Of a stretch of DNA of 64,000 nt, positions 28,501 to 40,950 are shown one piece after another. The notes beneath the pieces were generated by a model. The model was not told the origin of the DNA. It searched no databases and saw nothing but the letters and a program-made list of their open reading frames with translations. The translations under genes and the position numbers were made by a program. Numbering within the stretch: the first letter of the stretch is position 1; the number at the start of each line of letters is the position of its first letter. This DNA is from Sapria himalayana (taxonomy: Eukaryota; Streptophyta; Magnoliopsida; Malpighiales; Rafflesiaceae): the NCBI GenBank assembly GCA_029783825.1, contig JAREIK010012345.1:1-64000 (forward strand), written 5' to 3'.

Positions 28501-28845
28501 ATTTATCTATCTATCTATTTCTCTAATAATCTATCAATCTATATATCTATCTATATGTATATCTATCATTCTATCTATAAATTAATTAATCATTCTATCT
28601 ATCTTTCTATCTATCTATCAATCTCTTTATAAGTATGTTTGTCTATCTATCTATTTATCTAGCTATCTATATATCTATTTCTCTAATAATCTATCGATCT
28701 ATCTATATGTATATATATCATTCTTTCGATCAATCTATCTATCCACTATTTGTCTATCTATCTGTCTATAAATCTTTATAACAATTTGCCTATCAATTAG
28801 TCTTTCTATCAGTCTATTAATCTATCAATTAATATGTTTATCAAA

Positions 28846-28876
<31 letters not shown>

Positions 28877-30690
28877 ACTTTCTATTTGTTTATCTAAATA
28901 TCTTCCAATCTATGTATCTATTTGTCTATTAGTTTGTCTGTCTTTTTGTCTGCCTGCTTACCTACCTGCCTAATTGTCTACATACATGAAGTCTAAAAAT
29001 CTATTCATCTGTCTATCTATCTGTTTGTCTATCTAGTTGTATATCTATATGTCTATCTTTCAATCTCTTTATCAATCTATATTTGAATATATATATAAAT
29101 CTGCCTATCAATCTCTCTATTTATCTATCTATCAATCTATCTATATAAATATCTTTCTATCTGTCTATCTATATATCTATTTATATCTATCTTACTATAT
29201 ATATATATATATATGTATGTATCTATCTATTAATCATTCTAATTATATATCTATCTATCTGTGTATTAATCTGTCTATCTATTAGTATATCAATTTGTGT
29301 ATTAATCTATCTATCAAACTATCTATATGCCAATTTTTCTATTTGTCTATCTATTTGCCTGTCTATTTGTTTTTCTATCTATATATTTATCTATCTATCT
29401 ATTTGTCTGCCTACCTGATTGACTTTCTACCTCCCTGACTCTCTATCTATCTTTTTATTTGTGTATCTATTTATCTGTCTGTCTATATATTTGTTTGTTT
29501 GTTTGTCTATCTATCTATCTATTTATCTATCTGTCTATCAATCTGTTTGTCTATTTTAATATCTATCTGTCTTTCTATCTATCTGTTTATCTGTCTATCT
29601 ATCAATCTTTATATCTATGTATCTATATTATCTTTCTTTCTTTCAATCTATATGTCTATTTATCTGTCTATCTATTTGTCTATCTATCTATCTCTTAATC
29701 TATCTATTTTTCTATCTTCTTTTATATTTCTATATCTATCTGGCTATCAATTTGTCAATATATTTGTCTATCAATCTGTCTCTCTATCTATCTATCTATC
29801 TATCTTTTTGTTTGTCTATCTATTTGTTTGTTTATGTGTTTATATATTTGTCTGTCTATTTGTCTACCTGCCTCCCTGACTATCTGCCTGACTGACTATC
29901 TTTCTGTTTGTTTTTGTGTTTGTCTTAATGTCTATCTATTTATTATTCTATTTTTTATCAATTTGTGTGTCTATCTATCAGTGTGTCTTTCTATATGTGT
30001 GTCTATCTGACTGTCTATCTATCTCTCTATCACTATGTATATATTTCTATCCATCTTTTCTCTATTATTTGTTTATCTATATGTCTATCTTGTTCCTATC
30101 TATCTCAGTATCTATTTATTTATATATCTATCTATATATCTATATTTCTATCTATCTATCTATCTATTTGTCATTCTATCTGTCTATCTATCTATCTTTT
30201 TATCTTTTTGTCTATTTATCTATCTATCTATATATCGATCTGTTTATCTATCTATATATCTATCAGTCTATGTATCTATCTATATATTTGTCTATATGTC
30301 TATTTATCGATCTACCTATCAATATGTCTATCTATTTATCTATTTATTTATCTATCTATCTATTTATCTATCTGTCTCTATCTATTAATGTATGTATGTA
30401 TGTATGTATGTATCTATCTATCTTTCTTTCAATCTATTTGTCTACCTATCTATCTATTCATCTATATATCTATCTAACTTACTATCTATATATCTATCTA
30501 TCTATTTATTTATCTATCTATTAGTCTATCTATATGTTTATCTATCTATCTATATATCTATCTATTTGTTTATCTATCTATTGATCAATCTATCTATCTA
30601 TCAACCAATCTATCTTTCTATATGTTTATCTATCTATTTATATTTTGTCTATCAATCAATCAATCTATCTCTCTATCAATATGTCTATAT
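19567..30690 (+). repeat. Degenerate TCTA tetranucleotide array 2 (11.1 kb)
   Basis: This is the largest array, TCTA on the plus strand, opposite to the other three. It is a mosaic. CAAT-rich stretches (TCTATCAATCTA) dominate about 20600-22500, 24200-25320 and 26380-26850. A local 12-bp unit, TCTGTCTATTAA, repeats near 26547-26630. The longest nearly pure run, about 50 bp, is near 25500-25550; TA runs occur near 21560-21590 and 29200. Its left edge abuts element A at the point where homologues carry a GC-rich island, and its right edge abuts the CACTA terminus at 30691. The many overlapping Tyr/Leu/Ser/Ile open frames are repeat artefacts. Confidence 0.95.
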
Positions 30691-30705
30691 CACTAAAATA
30701 AAATG
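30691..30705 (+). repeat. Left terminal inverted repeat of element B
   Basis: CACTAAAATAAAATG directly follows the TCTA array (…GTCTATAT). It aligns with the degenerate ends at 31958 (TACTACAAGAAAA), 57368 (CTCTATAATAATATG) and 61747 (CACAACAATAAAAAT). The general CACTA-superfamily end is CACTACAAGAAAA. Confidence 0.7.
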
Positions 30706-30709
30706 TCTG

Positions 30710-31957
30710 TTTAGCTATGGAAATGCTTGAGAAATAATCCCTAGCTAATTAGCGAGGGATTAGCTAGAGAATAGCAAGAGATGTTTGATTTTACATTAAA
30801 TTACAAAATTTCGATGAATTTGTGATAGATTAGAGTTGGAAATTTTAGATTTAAAATGTCCCTAACTAATATTATCCTAAATTTTAACGCAAAGATTGGT
30901 GGACATTTTAGCAATGATTTAAGAGATGGGTTTCCCCTAGCTAATTAGTTTGATACAAAATCCCTCGTTAAATAATATTCTGAAAATTTTTTTATTATTT
31001 TATATTTAATTGGTAGTGATTATTCCTATAATTGATATTTTTCACAAAATATATGAGTTTATCTATGAATATTTCTCTAGCTATTTGGTCTGGGGATAAT
31101 TTTCTTTGCTAATCTTTAATGATTTAAATTTTTTTATATATTATTTGTTTTAATATTTTGTGTAATTTTTATATTAAATATATGTCATGGTCTATGGATG
31201 AGCAAACCTTGAAAGACACATTCTTCCCATATATTATAAAGATAAGATATTATAAATAAATAATTTCAAAAATATTTAAATATAAATAAAATTTTGTATT
31301 ACTAAAAACTAAAATAACTATTTTTTATGATTATAAAATTTTTAAAAAATTATACAAAATATTTTTCCAAAAATATAATTATGTTATTTAAATATTTGTA
31401 TTAAATAAACATTAAATAATTAATTATATAATTAATCATTCTAAAGATTATTTAATTAATAAATGAACATACATAAAAATTAATACTAATAAAATGCTAA
31501 AATATTTAATTGTATGATTAAATAAAAAAATTATAAAAATACCTCAATTAATGAATAAACAAGTAAATATTTATATTATTTAAAATAAAAATAAAATTTT
31601 ATGATTATATGAATCTATTAAAAAAATATTTACTAAAAGATTTAAAATTATTGAATTATAAAAAAAATTTTAAAATTTTCATTATATTTAAAAGAAAATA
31701 AACTTATATTTAAAGATAAATACATAGATGTTTTAATTACATCAAAATAATTTTGATGATTTAAAAAATAAATATGTTTGTGTAGTTATTAAAAGAATAC
31801 TTCAAGTATTTTTTAGGATTTTAAAAGAGTTAATTAAAATATTACTAATAAATTTTTTTTTGTTTTAAAAACACTTAAAATTATTTTTAACACTATAAAC
31901 ACTTTTGAAAATTACTACCAAACTGACCCTAAGTTGATTTGAATTCGAGATTTTTTT
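30710..31957 (+). repeat. Element B left subterminal repeats and internal AT-rich unit
   Basis: At 30710-31110, units such as CCCTAGCTAATTAGCGAGGG and TAGCTAGAGAATAG are the subterminal repeats that TNPA-type proteins bind in this superfamily. At about 31130-31957 an AT-rich unit follows (TGGATGAGCAAACCTTGAAAG near 31195). It is repeated in the same orientation at 33140-33850 and 57840-58740. No gene is present. Confidence 0.65.
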
Positions 31958-33090
31958 TACTACAAGAAAATATTGATTTAGCTAGGGAAAATTAGCTAAC
32001 GATCAATCCCTAGCTAATTTGCAAGGAATTAGCTAGAGATTAGCAAGGAATTGATGATTTTTTAATGAAAAAGAAATAGCAACAGATTAGTGACGGATTA
32101 GCGAGGGAAAAATTTTCGAAAATTCTGCTTAAGAAAAGTGAGGATTTTAGCGACGGAACTAGCGATGGATTAGCTATGAAAAATTTTCAGAACTTTCATT
32201 TATGAAAAGTATGGATTATAGCGATTAATTTAGCGACGGATTAGCGACGAATTAGCAACTAAAAATTCTTGTAACTTCAGTTCAAGAAAAGCATGGATTT
32301 TAGCGACGGATTTAGCGACTGATTAGCGACGGAAAATTTTCGTACTTTCCCTTCAATAAAAGCGGGGATTTTAGCGATGGATATTGCCACAAAATATCCC
32401 TCGCTATTTAAAGCCTGAAATTCTTAACGGATTTAGCGACGTATTTTTTCTAGCTAATTTTTAGTGATGTATTAGCAACAGAATTTTTCTTGCTAATAAA
32501 ATCATTCATTTAGCTATGAATTTAGTGATTGGTTTTTCCTTGCTAATAAAATCCTTGATTTAGCGACGGATTATCCCCCGCTAATAAAATCGATGATTTA
32601 GTAACAGATTTAGCGACTGACTTTCCCTTGCTAATAAAATCCTTGATTTAGTGATGAATTTAGAGATGAATTTAGCGATGAATTTTCCCTTACTAATAAA
32701 ATTAGTAATTTAGCTACGGATTTAGCAACGTATTTTAATAGCTAATAAAATCCATATTTTAGCTACGGATTTAGTGACGGATTTTTTCCTAGCTAATAAA
32801 ATCCGTATTTTAGCTACGGATTTAGCGAGCGAATATACCTAGCTAATAAATTACATAAATTAGTGACGAATTTAACGACATTATTTCGTAGAAAATAAAA
32901 TTTTTAATTTTGTGACGGATTTAGGGATGGAATTTCCCTAACTTATAAAATCTGTAATTTAGCAATGGATTTAGTGATTGATTTTCTCGAGCTAATAAAA
33001 TTCATAATATAGCGATGAAATTTCCCTAGCTTATAAAATCCATAATTTAGCTATGGATTTAGCGATGATATTTCTCTAACCAATATTTAA
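31958..33090 (+). repeat. Nested CACTA terminus with dense subterminal repeats
   Basis: TACTACAAGAAAA at 31958-31970 is one base from the canonical CACTA end. Inward of it are more than 20 degenerate copies of TTAGCGACGGA alternating with TCCCTAGCTAATAAAATCC. This is the richest subterminal block in the window. The preceding AT-rich unit of element B stops exactly here, whereas the homologous unit at 58590 continues as CCTACTAAAATATATAAG. This end was therefore inserted into, or tandemly joined to, element B. Confidence 0.7.
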
Positions 33091-34639
33091 TTATATAATT
33101 ACTTTTATTTATTATTTATTTCAATATTTTATTTAATTTTGTTTATAAAATTTATGTTATTGGTTTATAAATGAGCAATCCTTGAACATACATTCTTCTC
33201 GTAAATCAAAAAATAATATATTATAATAATTAATTTAAAATATATAAAAATACAAAAAAATTATATAATAAGGATAAAATAACAATTTTTATGATGTATT
33301 AATTTTTTAAAAAATTATACAAAAAATTTTTCTAAAATTTTTAATTAAGAAACTAAATAATTTAAATTAAAGTAACATTAAATAATTAATTCAATAAGTA
33401 TTTTTTCGATAATTTAAAATTTAATTAACATACATTAAAATTTCTACTAATTTAAATGTAAATTAATTCATTGAATGATAAAATAGAAAATATTTCAAAA
33501 AATATCTGAATTGACGAATAAACTAGTAAATATTAATATTATAATGTATTAAAAAAATTTTATGATTATAGAAAACTTTAAAAAAAATAAATAATACAAA
33601 TCATGAAAATCTTGAAATATAATAAAAATATAATTTTTTTCAATAAAGTTAAAAAAAATAAAATAATAATTATAAATAAATATATAGATGTTTAATCCTA
33701 CTAAAATATATAAAAATTAAACAATTGAGTGATATTTTTACAATTAGCTTTTAACATTAAGTTTTTAATAAAATAATAAATATTAATTTTTTTAATTATC
33801 TTCTCACTTTAAGTAATTTTTTGAATTTTAAAAATTATTAATTATATCAAATAATATGAAATTTTGTGCATTTAAAATTATTTCATATTATCTTCGTAAA
33901 AATTAATATGAATTCTTAAAAATTTATAACCATAAAATAAAAATATTTATAGATTTTTTAACAATAATTGTATTTATAATTTTAGGCGAGTGGCTAGAAG
34001 ACAAATCATCTTTTCATTTATATATTATTATATGAAGTTTGTTAATTTCATACATATTTGATATTTTTTTAAGGCAAAACATATTTTTTATTGTTTATAT
34101 ATTTATTGTTTAATTAATATTATAATAAAAAATTGTAAGGTATTTATTTTTCATTTGTACCTTGATACATGCACATTAATTTTGTTGAAAATATTTTGAT
34201 AGTAAATAAAATTAATGAGTATTTTTTTATTATATATATATATATATTTATTTAATGTTTTAATAATTAAAAATATAAATATTATCCTAAAATATACATT
34301 ATCTCTCTCGACTTGACGCATCTCTAATCGTAACAGAGTCAAATTCCTCCTCATTGTCATTATCTCTTGACGCCGATTCAACTAAAATTAATTCGACGTT
34401 TAAGTTTTAAAATATTATTGATTTGAGGTATGTTCATCGATTATCTTGGATTGCATAATCAAAAAGTAAGCATTTTATTCTATTTTTTTTATTTTCGAGT
34501 TTCTTTTTTAATCACCATATGGTATGCTTGGATTTCGTATATAACCTTATTTGTATAAATGCTTCATGCACCTGTGATAATACGTTGTCACTGTGTGGTT
34601 CTGATCGTGATCATTTACAAAAACAATATTTATAAACAA
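33091..34639. other. AT-rich internal element sequence, no gene recognised
   Basis: From 33140 to about 33850 the AT-rich unit seen at 31130-31957 is repeated; GAGCAATCCTTGAACATACATTC (33171-33193) matches its copy near 31199-31223. After that the sequence is anonymous. A small frame near 34290-34381 on the minus strand reads as an acidic and basic Glu/Asp/Arg-rich segment and could be an exon relic, but I recognise no family. Confidence 0.4.
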
Positions 34640-34830
34640 TATATATACTTAGGTTTGTCTACTTGATATCTACAAAAATAGTATATTAATATGCATGTGT
34701 ATTTTATACATAACTAGTATACATACTTAGGTATGCCGACTTGATATTTACAAAAACAGCATACATCAATATGCATGTATTTTGTACATAACTAGTATAC
34801 ATACTTAGGTATGCCGACTTGATATCAACA
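34640..34830 (+). repeat. 78-bp tandem repeat, ~2.4 copies
   Basis: The unit containing CTTAGGTATGCCGACTTGATAT recurs at 34648, 34726 and 34804 (position of CTTAGG), a period of 78 bp. The first copy is the most diverged. Confidence 0.85.
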
Positions 34831-34864
34831 AAAAATATTCAAAAAAGAGTAATGATTGAATTCA

Positions 34865-35545
34865 AAAATAAAATAAAATAAAAAAATAAAATAAATAAAT
34901 AAATAAAATAAATAAAATAAATAAAATAAATAAAATAAATAAAATAAATAAAATAAATAAAATAAATAAAATAAATAAAATAAAATAATAAAATAAAATA
35001 AATAAAATATAAAAAATAAATAAAATAAATAAAATAAATAAATAAATAAATAAATAAAATAAATAAAATAAATAAAATAATAAAATAATAAAGTAAAATA
35101 AGTAAAATAAGTAAAATAAGTAAAATAAGTAAAATAAGTAAAATAAGTAAAATAAGTAAAATAAGTAAAATAAGTAAATAATAAAATAAATAAAATGAAT
35201 AAAATGAATAAAATGAATAAAATGAATAAAATAAATAAAATAAAAAAATAATAAATAAATAAAATAAATAAAATAAATAAAATAATAATAAATAAATAAA
35301 TAAAATAAATAAAATAAATAAAATAAATAAAATAATAAAATAAATAAAATAAATAAAATAAATAAAATAAATAAAATAAATAAAATAATAAAATAAATAA
35401 AATAAATAAAAAAATAAAATAATAAAATAAATAAATAAATAAAATAATAAAATAAATAAAATAAATAAATAATAAAATAATAAAATAAATAAATAAATAG
35501 AATAATTAAAATAAATAAAATAAATAAAATAATTAAAATAAAGTT
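34865..35545. repeat. TAAA/TAAAA array with 9-bp period
   Basis: This is almost pure A and T, built mainly of alternating TAAA and TAAAA units (period 9). Internal blocks of homogeneous variants occur: TAAGTAAAA about ten times at 35092-35178, and AATGAATAA-type units at about 35187-35225. The 229-residue minus-strand Phe/Ile/Leu/Tyr frame across it is a repeat artefact, not a protein. Confidence 0.95.
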
Positions 35546-36509
35546 TAGCATGTCAAATTAAATAAAATTGATTATACTCAATTGAACCAGTTTGAACTAA
35601 TCTACCAACTTCTAGAAAATTCAATAATATTCACACATGTAATTGAAAATAATTGAGCAAGAGATTCTCAATTCACTTTTAAATGATCTCTTGATATATG
35701 TTATTGTGTGCTAGAAAGCCCAAAACACTTTTATTTATAGGCAAGATTCCATGTTTTTAAATTTTTGATGCAACATTTAGTAAGCCAACACATAGCTTTC
35801 ACATGTCAAGTCAATCCTTGACATGTATACACATCATCATATAATAAGCACACTTTCAAGCACTTGGCATTAATGCACTAGATCACATAGTAAGCACATA
35901 ATCAAATATATCACTCATGTAAGCCAAGATATGGATATAATACATACTAACACATGATATTCATGCAAGTAAGCATGTGATAAACTTTTAAGTCAACATA
36001 TGATATAAAAATAATTATTCTTATTAATTTTTTCATAGACTTTATTATAATTTTCCTACATGATTAATTTATATTCTTATGGTTGCACTTATCTTTAACA
36101 AAGATTATCATGGTGTGTGTGTGTGTGTGTGTAAAGATTTATATTTATCATGTATCTATATTTTGTAAATTAAATTTATCTCAAAATTATCTCAAACATA
36201 ATAACTTCATATTTATGTTTCTTGAAATAAAACATTATTTCTAATAATTTCAATATTCCTTCAATAGATGTCTCGTAGTGTGTGATTCATTGTGATCTCT
36301 CTTGTGTTAGAGATGAGTGGACGTGTTGAATCAAGTTCAGTAATATTAAAATAATAATTTCATATTGATATAATAAGATCAATATGTGCAATGTGTCATG
36401 GACACTCAAGCTAAGATAGTATATAATATATGAACGAAACATTTTTGTACATAATTACTATCAAGAATAATATTTGTAAAAACAAATATCATGGTAATAA
36501 AAATCCGAA
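35546..36509. other. Low-copy AT-rich region, possible LTR-type promoter on minus strand
   Basis: No gene is seen. On the minus strand, CTATAAATAAAAG at about 35729-35741 resembles a TATA box. It is followed at about +25 by a compositionally balanced leader-like stretch down to about 35580, reminiscent of the R/U5 part of a plant LTR. No matching second LTR, primer-binding site or coding domain was found. A GT microsatellite lies at about 36113-36131. Confidence 0.25.
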
Positions 36510-36665
36510 CCAACAACATGGTAGACTAATCGGTAAAAGATGATGAATATTCTAACAATGAAAATATGAATCCGATCCTCGTAGATGTTGGATAAGTTTT
36601 CCATGGTGCTATCATTTATCATGTTGTTCAGATGTTGTGACATGAGTTTTACCTATTATAATCAT
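36510..36665 (+). mobile_element. tRNA-derived SINE-like sequence
   Basis: A pol III-type A box (TGGTAGACTAATCGG, 36519-36533) is followed 35 bp later by a B box-like GAATCCGATCCTC (36568-36580). That is the spacing of tRNA-derived SINEs. The body runs to about 36660. No poly(A) tail or target-site duplication was found, so the call is tentative. Confidence 0.4.
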
Positions 36666-38229
36666 GAAGCATAGCTTATATACAAGCCAAATAATAATTT
36701 TGGGTTGAGTTTGGGAGAAGGGTAGGTAGATAAAAAAAGTATAATATTTTAAATCTATAACATTTTTCTTTAGATAGAGGATAAAACTATTAAAAATATT
36801 TAGAAATTTTAATGTTTATAATCCCACAATGTCATGCAACACTATAGATTTTTTTCTACCAAAAAATGTTTTAACTTCAATTTATGATTTTATCTATAAC
36901 AATGTAGTTTATTATTACTCTAACAATTCAACTTCTACCAAATTTATATTAATAATAATTTATACCATTAACAACAGTGGATTATTAAGAGTTTGGGTAT
37001 CTCTGTAATATTGATGAATTTCATGTCATACAAGAGTATTCTTTTTATGACAACATTAGTTAGGATACCCTTTATCCTGCCATGTTAATAACATCATCTT
37101 TTAACACACGGTAATTTTTCTGTGCTGAAATATGTTTATTTTAAACAATTTAAAAAACTAATAAATATTAGTAGTAATTGTTAGTTGAACGTTGTAGTTA
37201 TTAGTTGAGTATCATAACTATTAGTTGTGACCTACAAGCTTGAATCTATGTTTCGTGTTTCACAAAATTTGTGGCAGATCTATCGTAATAAATAGTAATA
37301 AAGAATATAAGAAAATATGAGAAGTATAATGGAAATGTATGTATCATTAATGAAACATTATTTTATAGTACTAGTGAATATATATGAGTACTCTTTTATG
37401 TCAGTATTCTTTTATAGTTTAATATGATATAAACATATTTACAAATTTTTTTTAGTCAAGAATTATTAAATTTTATTTCATATCTTAATAAAATAAATAT
37501 AAATTAATATAATTTCAAGAACATCAATAATATAATAAAAAAAAGTACATATCATAAAATACAGCAAAATGAATTATAAAAAACAATAATAAGTTGTAAA
37601 TAAAAATAAAAATTTCAAAATTATTGAGAATTATATTGTAATATTATATTTTATTATCTTGAGATACTAAGATGAGATGATTCATATAGATTAAGAGTAT
37701 TTATAGTTTCTTTTTGAATTTATAAGTGAATTTTTTTTATTTAATAAATGATAATGTCATTTTATATTTTTATTCATAATATAATATTATTGTGAGATTT
37801 TATTTATTTTATTAAGTTGTTTTATTTTTTATGGGAATACTCGATATGCAAAGTTTCATCAATCTTTTTATTCATTATGTAATGGCATGAGTTTTAGTTA
37901 TATATTATATTATTGAGTAGTATTTTTTTTATATCATTTTTTCATTTTAATGCATATATCTTCATATTTTTTATACACCCACACACCCACCCACCCACAC
38001 ACACACACACACAAATATATATATATATGGACATGCAGATATATGGAAGAAATTTATGATGCTTTAGCAAAACATCTCTTCGCTATAGAAGTAGTAGTAA
38101 ATGGTCATTCAAAGTAACTTCCTTCATGTGAAAAAATTGTAGAAATATAGTATTTCTTCTCTCTCTCTCTCTCTAAACATCATTGCTCATATTTTAGATA
38201 TTTATTGAAGTTGTATGATTTATATAAAT
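36666..38229. other. AT-rich sequence, no gene
   Basis: This is anonymous sequence with many short A/T runs. A CA-rich microsatellite (ACACCC then CA units, then TA) lies at about 37978-38028, and a CT run at about 38160-38174. No coding or structural feature is recognised. Confidence 0.5.
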
Positions 38230-38845
38230 ATAAGTATATCTATATAACACTCTACACAATTAAAATCTATATATTTATTTATAACTTTTATATGTATATA
38301 TATGTATAAATATATTTATTTATAACTTTATATATTTATGTATAACTATTTGTATGAATATATCTATATAAACTATATGTTTAACTATATAAAAATATTT
38401 ATAGTTATATAAGATATATGTATAATAACATATAACTATAAAAATTGTATCTTATTATATGTTTTACTATAAAAGGTTTATGCATAACTATATTTAAATA
38501 TATAATTTACAAATTATATTAAATATATATTTGTATATATTAGTATTCAAAAATTATTTTACTATAAATATATATACCTACTTGTATAGATATAAGTCTA
38601 ACTATACGTGTACCTATATGTATAACCACATGTAACTATATTTATAATTACATGTATAACAACATACAACATTATGTTTAATTATATGTGTATAACTATA
38701 TATAAATATCTTTAAAACTAAATAAAACTTTATAATTTAATATAACTATATTTTTAACTTTATACATATATGTATACATATATGTATATCTATATACTTG
38801 TTTATAACTTTGTAAATATTTAGTAAAACTAAATAACTATCCATA

Positions 38846-38894
<49 letters not shown>

Positions 38895-40120
38895 CTAAAT
38901 GTTTAACACATAATTAAACATAATGTTTACCACATATAACTTTGTATATATTTATGTAAACCTAAATATAACTAAATGTGTTAATGATATATAATTTTTA
39001 TAATTATATATATTATATGTATAATAACATATAACTATACATAATTAATATTAATAATGTAAACCTATATTTAAATATATAATTAACAACATATATTTAA
39101 TATACATTAATATATATTAGTAAAAAAAATGTATTTTAGTATATCCATACCTATACATAACTATATGTATAAATATATGAAATTATATGAACAAATATAT
39201 ATACATACATGTATAATATAAGTAACTATACATGTAACTATATGTATAATCTCAGTAACTATATTTATAATTACATGTATAATAACATTCAACATCATAT
39301 TTAATTATTGTGTATAACTATATATAAATATTTGTAAAATATAATAAACATTATATAATTAAATATAACTATATTTTTAACTTTATACATATATGTATAC
39401 ATATATGTAAATCTATATATTTGTATGTAACATTGTATATATTATGTTTAACTAAATTTAACTACTCGTATATATATATATATATATATATAACTAAATC
39501 TTTAACGATATATAATTTTTTATAACTATATATATTATATGTATACTAACATATAACTATAAATAATTCTATCTTACTAAAATTATAACTATAAAAACTT
39601 ATACATAACTATATTTAATAAATTAATTAACAACATATTAAATTAACATTTTATAATTATTATAAAAATGTTTTAGTGTACCCATACCTATACATAACTA
39701 TATGTATAAATAATGAAATTATATGAACGAATAGATATACATACATGAATAAATATAAGTTTAACTATACGTGTAACTATATCTATAACTACATGTAACA
39801 AATTTATAATTATAATATAAAAACATACAACACAATGTTTACCTATATGTGTATAACTATATATAAATATTCTTATACCTATAAATAACTCTATATAAAT
39901 AAATATAACTTTATTTGTAATTATGTATACATATATGTATACATATATGTAAATCTACATAATTGTTTATAACTTTGTATACATTTATTTATATTTACTT
40001 ATAACTACTTGTATGCATATATCTATATATAATTATATGTTTAAACTATATCTAACTATTTATATCTACATTTACTATATGTATATAACATATAATTATA
40101 TATGAAATTAAATTCCATAA
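38230..40120 (-). repeat. Satellite array, inverted orientation, element B
   Basis: There are three or so monomers of the ~545-bp satellite in reverse orientation. The landmark ACATACAACA(T/C)TATGTTTA recurs near 38660, 39290 and 39830 (spacing about 630 and 540). TA expansions at 38850-38892 and 39470-39492 inflate one monomer. It joins the transposase leader at about 40110, at the same junction as in element A. Confidence 0.8.
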
Positions 40121-40950
40121 GATATAATATCAACCATATGTAAGCACGTAGAATGATAGTGTCCGTTGGCATGCTCAATATGGTATAATACAAATAAGAG
40201 TTGTACTCTTATCTAATCACTACCCTTGGGCCTCAGACTCAATTATGAACTTATGTTTGACAAAAAGATAATATTTGATAGGTTTATATAGAAGAAATTT
40301 ATTTTCTTTTATATAATTTTTCATTCTAACACTACACTCTAGTGCCTCTCTCCTCCCTCTCTAATCTTCTTGTACTATATTCCTCTTTTTTTGTGTCACA
40401 CACACTCTCTGTTATTTTCTTTCTCACTCTATTCTTGTGTCCTCTCTCTCCCTCCCACTCTCTCTCTACTCTATCTCCCCTTTCTTTCTCTCTCCCTCTC
40501 TATCCCTCTCTCTTTCCCTCTCTCTCTCTTTCCCTCTCTTCCCTTTCACTAGTTCTCTCCCCTCTCTCACTTCATCTCTTTCTCTTCTTCTCTCTTTCCC
40601 TAGCCTCCCGATTTCTCTGCTCCTCTCTCTCCCCACCTTATCTCTCTCTCTCTCTCTCCTCTTTCCTTCAAACGTTAAATGTCTTTTTTTTTGCATTCTT
40701 TTCTTGTGCATTATCATACTTTGCACCTTTTATCTAGTATAAACTATGATATCTTATAATCTTTATCGTTCTAAAAATTACATTATTTATTATGTAGATT
40801 CTACAAACACATTGCCTCGATTTTCACTATATTTAAATTTAAATATTCAACTATAAGTAATTTTATTTAATTATTTGTATTTTTAAAGTAATCGAATGTT
40901 TTATTTATAATAATGATTGGGCATTATTTTTGTAAATTAAACAGGTCAAA
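40121..40950 (+). promoter_or_regulatory. TNPD leader of element B, with CT-rich tract
   Basis: This is the co-linear homologue of 12446-13382, including CCCTTGGGCCTCA and a shorter pyrimidine tract (about 40335-40672). It probably served as promoter and 5' UTR for the transposase; this is inferred from conservation and position. The Ser/Leu-rich frames across it are not genes. Confidence 0.6.

Noticed and set aside
19567..30690. Dozens of long open frames rich in Tyr, Leu, Ser and Ile (up to about 312 codons), also in the other arrays on the minus strand
   Set aside because: The repeat TCTATCTATCTA reads Ser-Ile-Tyr-Leu in every frame and contains no stop codon, so long frames arise automatically. 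There is no start context, domain or codon bias.
30691..31960. CRISPR-like reading of the regularly spaced TAGCGACGG motifs (also 31980-33090)
   Set aside because: The units are degenerate, variably spaced and bounded by CACTA ends; the DNA is plant nuclear. They are CACTA subterminal repeats.
34862..35551. 229-codon Phe/Ile/Leu/Tyr frame on the minus strand
   Set aside because: This is the translation of the TAAA/TAAAA array, with no membrane-protein-like variation beyond the repeat.
36519..36580. Functional tRNA gene
   Set aside because: Only A- and B-box resemblance is present. No cloverleaf stems or acceptor pairing could be formed by eye, so SINE-like is the better reading. The same applies to 46297-46348.
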